Shown here in pieces: positions 1 to 4,947 of a DNA stretch of 8,262 nt. A program made the translations under genes and the position numbers. The stretch lies in assembly GCA_013331375.1 (NCBI GenBank), contig DUGO01000165.1, positions 389 to 8,650 on the forward strand, given 5' to 3'. This DNA comes from Candidatus Methanoperedentaceae archaeon (GTDB lineage Archaea; Halobacteriota; Methanosarcinia; Methanosarcinales; Methanoperedenaceae). Positions within the stretch are counted from its first letter, which is position 1, and every line of letters starts with the position of its first letter. The notes under the pieces were generated by a model. It was given only the letters and a program-made list of their open reading frames with translations, was not told the origin of the DNA and did no database searches.

Positions 1-131
1 CACATACCTATCAGGAGCTTTGTCTTCTTCGGCAGCGCCCCATCCGAGAATGCAAAATCGTTTGAGCTTTCGATGAACTTCACGAGTTCGGGGTCCAATC
101 TTTCGAATATTTTCAGAGGTCCTTCAGGCAT
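1..131 (-). CDS. Carboxymuconolactone decarboxylase (AhpD-like) family protein, N-terminal fragment
   Basis: Only the first 43 codons are present; the gene runs off the left edge. The visible protein starts MPEGPLKIFERLDPEL and continues with an acidic FIESSNDFAFSDGALPKKTK segment and LLIGM. The 'dGaLp-K-K-LI' pattern is typical of the N-terminal helices of carboxymuconolactone decarboxylase/AhpD-like proteins, small all-helical proteins that often carry a CxxC peroxidase-type centre further downstream; that centre lies outside the window and cannot be checked. The start is the ATG at 131-129. No strong Shine-Dalgarno is seen, only a GGTGTGAT-like stretch just upstream. An inverted repeat sits 9 nt upstream, and a TATA-like element at about 163-174 could serve this gene. 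The family call is from sequence pattern; the substrate is unknown, and many archaeal members are thought to act in redox or thiol chemistry instead of aromatic degradation. Confidence 0.72.
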   Translation of the reverse strand, partial: MPEGPLKIFERLDPELVKFIESSNDFAFSDGALPKKTKLLIGM

Positions 132-140
132 AACATCACA

Positions 141-161
141 CCCGGATGAGATGCATCCGGG
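141..161. repeat. Inverted repeat in the divergent promoter region
   Basis: A perfect 8-bp inverted repeat, CCCGGATG / CATCCGGG, is separated by 5 nt (AGATG). It lies 9 nt upstream of the carboxymuconolactone-decarboxylase-like start and just downstream of a TATA-like element for that strand, so it would overlap the predicted transcription start. That position fits an operator for a dimeric repressor. A 5' hairpin in the leader RNA is the alternative. The repeat is seen directly; the role is inferred. Confidence 0.5.
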
Positions 162-162
162 C

Positions 163-174
163 TTCATATAGGTT
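163..174. promoter_or_regulatory. TATA-like element between divergent genes
   Basis: TTCATATA on the plus strand and CCTATATGAA on the minus strand lie in the 125-nt gap between the two divergent genes. About 25 nt downstream would place starts near 142 (minus) and near 192 (plus). The match to the archaeal box A is only partial, so it is a candidate. Confidence 0.3.
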
Positions 175-193
175 ATTGTAAAAGTTCTCACGC

Positions 194-213
194 AGGAGGG
201 AATCCCAAAAATG
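194..213 (+). promoter_or_regulatory. Strong Shine-Dalgarno facing an out-of-frame ATG
   Basis: AGGAGGG at 194-200 is followed 10 nt later by ATG 211. That ATG opens a 60-codon reading frame (211-393) in a different frame from the membrane-protein gene starting at 257, and it overlaps the first 46 codons of that gene. The short frame encodes no recognisable domain. It may be a leader peptide that delivers ribosomes to ATG 257, or simply chance. The Shine-Dalgarno is seen directly; its use is unknown. Confidence 0.35.
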
Positions 214-256
214 ATAGGTATTATAATAAGATTCCACGTTAAAAGAAGAGCAAATC

Positions 257-1597
257 ATGCACTATCCAGGGTTCCTTCAAAAAGAGAACTTGAACAGGAA
301 TCTCAAGCTACTGGACAGTATCTTGTTTATCCTTTTCATAGCCTTCCTGGTTTTGATAATAGCCACATCAACCAAGGTGAATATCGCGGCTGACTCTGTG
401 GATTACTACGCTATGCTGCAGTGGGTGACACCCGAAAGCGAAAAACCCATCGTCGGCAACCTGCATTTTGCAGAACAGCGGTCTCCGGGGTACAGCCTGC
501 TGTCACTTATTCCGTACTCTTTACTGACGGTATTTGTTGAGCCGCTCGTGACCACCGAAAAGATCAGTTCGAATGTATCCCCTGAGTACCCAAATGAAAT
601 ACCGGGAAAAACGGAAAGCCAGAGAAAGATGGCTGGCTCTGAGATGATGTTTTTGCCACAGCAACCTCTGCATATCAAAGACCTGTTTTTTAAAGACTAT
701 TATGTGCCAGGGAGCCATAGCTGGTTCCAGTGGAAATTAGCCCTATCGCTTCTAATCACCAGCTATTTTTTCCTTTTTGCCGGCATCTGGGCAAACGTTA
801 CGGCTTTAAAGTTATATGCTCCTTCATGGCAATTCAGGACACTGGTACCCCTCGTGCTTGTGAGCTCGCCGGTATTCATTATTAACATCATCGAGCTGCC
901 TCTCTATGCGACACTGACTTCGTACGGTCAGGCATCCCTTTTTGCATTGTTCGTATGCATCTCTGCTCGCTCAAAGAACGCTTGGCACATCTTTTCAGCA
1001 GGTCTTATGCTGGGCTTGCTGGTATTGACCCGGCTTGAGTTGAGCATTATGGCAGTCCTGCTTATTGGATACCTGATATTCACAAGAAACCTCAGGTTTC
1101 TTGCCTTTTTTTCACTTGGAGGCTCTGTTGCCTTTTTCGCGCTTGTCCTCTACAATCTCGCTCTTTTTGGAGTACCTCTGCACTTTGGTATCCTGAGAGG
1201 TGATATCAACACCTTCGGTTTCAGCATAGATTATATTTTTGACAACCTGTTACATCCGGCTTCAGGGGTGCTGTTCTTCACCCCGCTGCTCATACCAGGG
1301 CTACTTTTCCTGGTCACAGGAAAAAATGGGCTCCTGAAAGTGCTGGGTTTCTGCTCGTTCATTTTGATTATATTCTACACATTAAGGATACCGATAATGT
1401 ACTATCATATCGGGCAGGGTATAATTGACATCGGGGGTGTTCCCGTAACAGCACCTGAGACGCTCGCGCAGATGCGGGAACTGATACGGTCTGACATTAA
1501 CAGATACCTATCAGTGTTTATCCCATTTTCGATCATCGGCTTTAGTACAGGCATCGATAGGATTTTTCGCATTTTAGCCCAGGAAACAGCGACATAG
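257..1597 (+). CDS. Multi-pass membrane protein, GT-C glycosyltransferase-like
   Basis: A 446-residue integral membrane protein with roughly nine to eleven hydrophobic segments. TM1 is about residues 18-39. It is followed by an acidic D46-S-V-D49 pair and RSPGY (75-79), the layout of the first extracytoplasmic loop of GT-C/PMT-like lipid-phosphate-sugar glycosyltransferases, where the acidic pair is catalytic. Later segments also fit this group: LTRLE, YNLALFGVPLHFG, 'SGVLFFTPLL' and a terminal RYLSVFIPF. The protein probably transfers a sugar from a polyprenyl-phosphate donor on the outer face of the membrane, but donor and acceptor cannot be told, and no glycosylation genes lie nearby. The loop before TM2 (about residue 162) is long, about 80 polar residues after the hydrophobic stretch. 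The ATG at 257 is the only in-frame start after a stop at 227-229 and has only a weak purine-rich leader (AAAAGAAGAG); a much better Shine-Dalgarno at 194-200 faces an out-of-frame ATG at 211. Family placement is inferred. Confidence 0.62.
   Translation: MHYPGFLQKENLNRNLKLLDSILFILFIAFLVLIIATSTKVNIAADSVDYYAMLQWVTPESEKPIVGNLHFAEQRSPGYSLLSLIPYSLLTVFVEPLVTTEKISSNVSPEYPNEIPGKTESQRKMAGSEMMFLPQQPLHIKDLFFKDYYVPGSHSWFQWKLALSLLITSYFFLFAGIWANVTALKLYAPSWQFRTLVPLVLVSSPVFIINIIELPLYATLTSYGQASLFALFVCISARSKNAWHIFSAGLMLGLLVLTRLELSIMAVLLIGYLIFTRNLRFLAFFSLGGSVAFFALVLYNLALFGVPLHFGILRGDINTFGFSIDYIFDNLLHPASGVLFFTPLLIPGLLFLVTGKNGLLKVLGFCSFILIIFYTLRIPIMYYHIGQGIIDIGGVPVTAPETLAQMRELIRSDINRYLSVFIPFSIIGFSTGIDRIFRILAQETAT
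1083..1112 (+). terminator. Intragenic inverted repeat plus T-tract, terminator-like
   Basis: CAAGAAACCT (1083-1092), a single C, then AGGTTTCTTG (1094-1103) form a perfect 10-bp inverted repeat. CC and seven consecutive T (1106-1112) follow directly. As RNA this gives an 8-bp stem with a 5-nt loop and a U-tract, the shape of an intrinsic terminator. It lies inside the membrane-protein gene at about residues 276-286 (N-L-R-F-L-A-F-F region). Archaeal termination depends mainly on the T-tract, so partial termination is possible. The structure is visible; function is unproven. Confidence 0.35.
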
Positions 1598-1655
1598 TTT
1601 ATAAAGTCCTGTATGCTTTGCGTGAACGAAGGCGATTTATCGTATTCTTGTTGCT

Positions 1656-1943
1656 TTATCGTCTACGCTCCCTCATTTCATAACCAATGAAGCCTGAGAT
1701 CATCGCACGGTATGCATCTTCAACAATCCCTGGCGGCAGTCCCTGTTCAATCGCCAGTGTCCTCACCCTTGCAATCACTTCTTCGACCCGCTTCGTATCC
1801 TTTACGTCAGCGTCAGTCTTCTTGAATCTTGCAGCCTGCTTAACGTAGCGGCTCCTTTCAGCCATAAGCCCGACAATCTCCCTGTCAATCCTGTCGATGT
1901 TCTGCCGAACCTCTTCCAGATTTTTGCATTCTATCATGCTCAT
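1656..1943 (-). CDS. Stand-alone chorismate mutase, AroQ/PchB type
   Basis: A 95-residue all-helical protein of the AroQ chorismate mutase fold, which converts chorismate to prephenate on the way to phenylalanine and tyrosine in the cytoplasm. It aligns without gaps to the layout of PchB-type mutases: R13 and D17-R-I-D20 in helix 1, R30 and Y33, F40-K41, R52, G68-L69 and a C-terminal E89. By comparison with PchB (R14, R31, K42, Q90) the arginines and lysine are kept, while the Gln position is Glu; Glu is also used there by yeast-type mutases, so activity is plausible. The length equals a single mutase domain with no prephenate dehydratase or dehydrogenase fused. It begins 17 nt after the stop of the zinc-ribbon membrane protein and is probably cotranscribed with it. 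ATG 1943 is chosen; ATG 1937 (M3) is also possible, and the Shine-Dalgarno (AGG) is weak. A PchB-like isochorismate lyase side activity cannot be excluded. Confidence 0.85.
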   Translation of the reverse strand: MSMIECKNLEEVRQNIDRIDREIVGLMAERSRYVKQAARFKKTDADVKDTKRVEEVIARVRTLAIEQGLPPGIVEDAYRAMISGFIGYEMRERRR

Positions 1944-1961
1944 CAGCCTGTGTTCAAAAGC

Positions 1962-2645
1962 CTATCTCGGTATCTCTCTGCTGACAGGTTCATCTTTTAT
2001 GTGCAAGAAGCTTTCCATCTGCTGCTCGATGTACAGTACCTGCTCTGCGTTCTCAAGCCCTGACAGGAGCTTGGCATGCTTCCCCTGGCTGTTTATGGCA
2101 TACAGGTCATAGGTATATGATATGCCCCTTCTGGAGCTCTGTATATTCTCTTTTGAATAAAGCTGCCTGACATCTCTTGCACCTATGCTTTTATTGCCCA
2201 GAGCCGGGATTGGACCATTCCTTATGCTTATCGATTGTGGATTTACGCTTATGTATGTCTTATTGAAATAACCAGTGAGTACATAGTATGTAAGGAAAAT
2301 CCCTATAATCGCATGCAGCGAACCGGACATTGCCGTATTGTACTGTCCAGATACGATGGAACTCCAGTATATAGATAGTACGACTCCATCCCAGAAAAGA
2401 GTGAACAGCGTCAGGAACAGGATGCTCCTGCGGAACCACCGTCTTGTTATCATCATCCCGAGAATGTCCTTCCTGATGCTTACGCCGTCAGGCAGCGTTA
2501 TGTCCGCTCTCTTTTCAAAGATGCCTGCAAGCTGGTCTTTGAAATTGAATACTGAATTGCAGTTTGCACATTTGGCGATCTTTGAGTTCAGGTCAATATT
2601 GTTCGCAGGAACGGACGAATTACACTGGCTGCAGCATATTTGCAT
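1962..2645 (-). CDS. Zinc-ribbon membrane protein with a PH-like C-terminal region
   Basis: A 227-residue protein of unknown function. At the N-terminus C5-x2-C8 and C26-x2-C29 form a zinc-ribbon; an amphipathic link leads to R68-R-W-F-R-R, two membrane segments (about 74-95 and 108-128), and then a soluble region (about 130-215) rich in alternating beta patterns (TYISVNPQSISIRNGPIP, YDLYAINSQGKHAKLLSG) ending in a helix. This resembles the membrane-anchored PH-like fold of YcxB/DUF-type bacterial and archaeal proteins. The short basic stretch before TM1 suggests the zinc-ribbon and PH-like parts are both cytoplasmic. The start at 2645 is well supported: GAGGG lies 6 nt upstream, and a TATA box (ATTTATATC) lies about 40 nt upstream. 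It is the first gene of a likely two-gene unit with the chorismate mutase. The function of the pairing is unknown; adaptor or sensor roles are only guesses. Confidence 0.75.
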   Translation of the reverse strand: MQICCSQCNSSVPANNIDLNSKIAKCANCNSVFNFKDQLAGIFEKRADITLPDGVSIRKDILGMMITRRWFRRSILFLTLFTLFWDGVVLSIYWSSIVSGQYNTAMSGSLHAIIGIFLTYYVLTGYFNKTYISVNPQSISIRNGPIPALGNKSIGARDVRQLYSKENIQSSRRGISYTYDLYAINSQGKHAKLLSGLENAEQVLYIEQQMESFLHIKDEPVSREIPR

Positions 2646-2683
2646 GGGTAGCCCTCATTTTTCATGTAACTTTGGCGGTTAAG

Positions 2684-2692
2684 ATATAAATT
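2684..2692 (-). promoter_or_regulatory. Archaeal TATA box (box A) for the zinc-ribbon/chorismate mutase unit
   Basis: ATTTATATC on the minus strand matches the archaeal TATA consensus well. A start about 25 nt downstream (near 2660) would leave a leader of about 15 nt containing the GAGGG Shine-Dalgarno at 2656-2652, a self-consistent arrangement. Confidence 0.6.
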
Positions 2693-2701
2693 TCATCATA
2701 G

Positions 2702-2709
2702 CATATATT
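2702..2709 (+). promoter_or_regulatory. TATA-like element for the YkgJ-type gene
   Basis: CATATATT lies 35-42 nt upstream of the ATG at 2744 and would place transcription start near 2731, giving a very short leader. It lies 10 nt from the opposing TATA box at 2684-2692, so the two promoters are back-to-back and could interfere with each other. Confidence 0.42.
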
Positions 2710-2743
2710 CTTATCCGGGGACGTCCAGTTACGTGGGATTCTA

Positions 2744-3187
2744 ATGAACGGGGAACCGCCGATTTCCTGCAATCTCGATTGCGATATCAATACCTGCGGC
2801 TCGCTGTGCTGCAGGAACTGCCCTGTGCTGACACAGGATGAGGTCGAAAAACTGATATCCGGCGTAAGGGAAGAGTACGGGCTCGAACTTATTCAAAAGC
2901 GCTATTTCAGGCGTGCGAAGGGAGAGCACGGGACGTATTTTGCAGCGAAGATGATAAAGGGACAGTGCATCTTCCTGGATAAGGAGAAGCGATGCAGGAT
3001 ATACAGGTGCCGCCCCCTGCTATGCAGGCTGTATCCCGTGACAGATGCGGATTTTGTGGATGTGCGCTGCCCTCTCGTAAGCGGGAATAAGATATCAGGG
3101 CAGGTGCTTGATGCACTCAGGCAGCGATATGCGGGGGAAGTCGATAAAAGGATACGAATGGAGCACACCTTCAGGTTTGAGGATTGA
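2744..3187 (+). CDS. YkgJ-type cysteine cluster protein (putative Fe-S/Zn binding)
   Basis: A 147-residue soluble protein of the YkgJ/CxxxCxxCC family (PF03692). The cysteines are C9, C13, C18, C22-C23 and C26 at the N-terminus, then C75, C84, C89, C94 and C109. The signature 'GQCIFLD..KRCRIYRCRPLLCRLYP' spans about residues 73-98, and the single C109 follows in VRCPL, which fits the family pattern closely. Members are thought to bind a metal or Fe-S cluster through these cysteines; no reaction is established, though some members act in modification or assembly of other proteins. The Shine-Dalgarno is poor (GTGGGAT, 2733-2739), so expression may rely on the short leader. The gene ends at TGA 3185-3187, directly against the stop of the GTPase gene on the other strand. 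Metal binding is known for the family in general and inferred here. Confidence 0.88.
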   Translation: MNGEPPISCNLDCDINTCGSLCCRNCPVLTQDEVEKLISGVREEYGLELIQKRYFRRAKGEHGTYFAAKMIKGQCIFLDKEKRCRIYRCRPLLCRLYPVTDADFVDVRCPLVSGNKISGQVLDALRQRYAGEVDKRIRMEHTFRFED

Positions 3188-4363
3188 CTATTTCACAGCC
3201 ACTATCTTTATGACATCCCCGTCCTTGAGCTCGTGCTTCTCGCCCACGCGCAGGTTTGTGCGCGCATCGATGGCATACAGGAATCCCTTCCCGATATCAG
3301 TATGCACAAGATAGGCAAGGTCGCGGGCAGAGCTTCCCCGCTTCATCAGGAACGCATCCGGCAGCAGCCTCCCGTTCCTGTCTGAGAATTTGTTCTCGTC
3401 CTCGACAGGATACACGATTATCAGGTCGAGCAGCTTCAGCGCTGCCGTGTTTATGCCTCCCTGGACGCCCGTACCTTTGAACGTCTGCATCAGAGAGCGT
3501 ATCTTCTCAAGACCTGCCCTCTGTGCATCACTGAGCTCTTTGATGAGAGTGAAATCGCTATCCCCAGGTACATATTTTATAGCCCCGCTCTTATCAGCGG
3601 TGCGCAGCGCAAGCTCTGCGGCTGCGCTTGCCGGGATGACGATGTAATCGAGGTCGAGCAGGCGCTTTATATTTTCAGGCGGCGCGATATCAGCCTTGTT
3701 CGCGGCAATTATCAGCGGCTTGCTCTTCTTCCGGATAGAATCCATGAGTGCCTGAAGCTCCTCATCGCTCCATTTCGAGGGAGAGTCCCGCGGTATCCGG
3801 GTCTCGGTCAGGGCAGCTCTCACATGTGGTTCTGCAACACCTGCACCGCTCAGCTGCTCTGCTATCACGCCCTCTATAGCAAGTCCCTCGACCTGCGCCT
3901 TCCGTGAGATGCGCTCCCAGTTCCGCCGAAGGATTCCCACCATCCACATGCTTATCTCATGCTCAAGGAACTTCACGTCCTCTACCGGGTCGTGCGAGCC
4001 CGGAGCGACCGGGTTTCCCTCGATGTCCGTGCCTCCCGATGCGTCTATGACATGGATGATAGCCTTTGCCTGCCGCAGGTGGTCAAGAAATGCATTGCCG
4101 AGCCCGCGCCCCTTGTGCGCATCAGGCACAAGCCCTGCGACGTCTATCAGCTCAATGGGCACGAAGCGGACGCCGTCCCTGCAGTTCCCGCAGCGCGATT
4201 CAAGCTGTGTGCAAGGGCAGGGCGCACAAACGTACCCTATGCCGTGGTTGGCGTCAATCGTAGTAAAAGGATAATTGGCTATGGCAACGTCAGCGAGCGT
4301 CGCAGCCTTGAAGAATGTGGATTTGCCAGAGTTGGGCTTGCCTGCGAGAGCGATCGAGAGCAT
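3188..4363 (-). CDS. YchF/OLA1-like archaeal GTP-binding protein with TGS domain
   Basis: A 391-residue cytoplasmic P-loop NTPase of the archaeal YchF-related (COG0012) group. Seen in order: Walker A/G1 G8-K-P-N-S-G-K-S-T16, switch region with Y31-P-F-T-T35, G3 D74-V-A-G-L, then HKGRGLGN (83-90), HVIDASG (104-110), a helical insertion (about 125-215), G4 N222-K-A-D225, and a C-terminal TGS-type domain (about 315-391, ending VGEKHELKDGDVIKIV). Bacterial and eukaryotic YchF/OLA1 carry NxxE and prefer ATP; the intact NKAD here predicts GTP. Family members associate with ribosomes and are thought to act in translation or stress responses. A cluster C46, C49, C51, C58, C61 lies between G1 and G3 and may bind metal. 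No Shine-Dalgarno is evident before ATG 4363 (ACTACCCCC), so a leaderless transcript is possible. The gene is divergent from pfdA. Confidence 0.9.
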   Translation of the reverse strand: MLSIALAGKPNSGKSTFFKAATLADVAIANYPFTTIDANHGIGYVCAPCPCTQLESRCGNCRDGVRFVPIELIDVAGLVPDAHKGRGLGNAFLDHLRQAKAIIHVIDASGGTDIEGNPVAPGSHDPVEDVKFLEHEISMWMVGILRRNWERISRKAQVEGLAIEGVIAEQLSGAGVAEPHVRAALTETRIPRDSPSKWSDEELQALMDSIRKKSKPLIIAANKADIAPPENIKRLLDLDYIVIPASAAAELALRTADKSGAIKYVPGDSDFTLIKELSDAQRAGLEKIRSLMQTFKGTGVQGGINTAALKLLDLIIVYPVEDENKFSDRNGRLLPDAFLMKRGSSARDLAYLVHTDIGKGFLYAIDARTNLRVGEKHELKDGDVIKIVAVK

Positions 4364-4410
4364 GGGGGTAGTAACACGCTGGGGGGACTTAATGGTTTCT
4401 TAACGGAGCC

Positions 4411-4440
4411 TTTGCATTAGCGCATCTCATGCGCCGCAAA
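4411..4440. promoter_or_regulatory. Nested dyad in the ychF-like/pfdA divergent region
   Basis: TTTGC (4411-4415) pairs with GCAAA (4436-4440), and inside it GCGCAT (4420-4425) pairs with ATGCGC (4429-4434) around CTC. The outer and inner arms are separated by 4 nt on the left and 1 nt on the right, so the whole is a slightly asymmetric interrupted dyad. It abuts the BRE/TATA candidate of pfdA, suggesting an operator. The repeat is visible; regulation is inferred. Confidence 0.4.
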
Positions 4441-4441
4441 A

Positions 4442-4452
4442 GTTAAAGCATA
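4442..4452 (+). promoter_or_regulatory. BRE/TATA-like promoter of pfdA-ftsY
   Basis: GTTAAAGCATA follows the purine-rich GCAAAA and lies about 40 nt upstream of the pfdA start, so transcription would begin near 4470 with a leader of about 20 nt carrying GAGGAT. The TATA match is moderate. Confidence 0.4.
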
Positions 4453-4488
4453 TCGCATTCCTTAGTAGCTCGATTTACCGAGGATGTT

Positions 4489-4947
4489 ATGGCAGAACAG
4501 ATGAGTGAGCAGGAGATGAAAAACCTTGTCGGCAGGTACCAGCAGTACCAGTACCAGGCAGAGGGATTGATGCAGCAGATAAACATAGCGCGGACTTCCA
4601 TCGCAGAGCTTGAGAAAGCCATCCATACGATTGAGGAGCTCGAAAAGACCGATGCGCAGAAAGATACCCTTGTCCCGATAGGCGCAGGCTCCTATGTTCA
4701 TGCTTCGCTTACAAAGCCGGACTCGGTTTTACTCGGCGTGGGCGCAGGGGTGAGCCTTGAAAAGAGCAACACTGAGGCGAAGACGATATTGTCAAAGCGG
4801 AAGGACGAGCTAGCAAAGCTGGTTGAGAGCATGAGCGGCACCGTGGATAAGCTCGGCAAGGAAATGCAGACCCTGCAGGCTGTCTTCCAGAAGTACGCCG
4901 CAGAGGAGCAGCAGGCTGCGGCTTCGCAGATACCGCAGGCATACTGA
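4489..4947 (+). CDS. pfdA: Prefoldin alpha subunit
   Basis: A 152-residue alpha-class prefoldin (GimC). Prefoldin is a cytoplasmic jellyfish-shaped hexamer (two alpha, four beta) that captures unfolded proteins and passes them to the thermosome. Seen: an N-terminal coiled coil (about 5-60, heptads such as LVGRYQQYQYQAEGLMQQI and IAELEKAIHTIEEL), a central beta-hairpin region with LVPIGAGSYVHASL (61-74) and SVLLGVGAGVSLEKS (79-93), and a C-terminal coiled coil (about 95-140) ending in a Gln/Ala-rich tail. The 'iGaGsyv.....vllgvGagv..EK' block is diagnostic of the archaeal alpha subunit. GAGGAT lies 5 nt before ATG 4489. The stop overlaps the ftsY start by one base (TGATG, 4945-4949), so translation is probably coupled. 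The beta subunit gene is not in this window. Confidence 0.95.
   Translation: MAEQMSEQEMKNLVGRYQQYQYQAEGLMQQINIARTSIAELEKAIHTIEELEKTDAQKDTLVPIGAGSYVHASLTKPDSVLLGVGAGVSLEKSNTEAKTILSKRKDELAKLVESMSGTVDKLGKEMQTLQAVFQKYAAEEQQAAASQIPQAY

Noticed and set aside
1633..1642. Small palindrome CGATTTATCG between the convergent membrane-protein and chorismate mutase genes
   Set aside because: Only 4-bp arms; easily chance. The surrounding T-richness may help termination, but no distinct terminator can be defined.
2338..2682. A 114-codon plus-strand reading frame opposite the zinc-ribbon protein gene
   Set aside because: It mirrors the coding strand of the zinc-ribbon membrane protein, which has a TATA box, a Shine-Dalgarno and a clear zinc-ribbon; the opposing frame has none.
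2719..2726. Palindrome GGACGTCC upstream of the YkgJ-type gene
   Set aside because: A single 8-bp palindrome is expected by chance in 8 kb and has no second copy nearby.
3959..4420. A 153-codon plus-strand reading frame opposite the GTPase gene
   Set aside because: It is antisense to the P-loop and Cys-cluster region of the YchF-like protein, with an Arg/Cys/Ala-rich translation, no domain and no Shine-Dalgarno.
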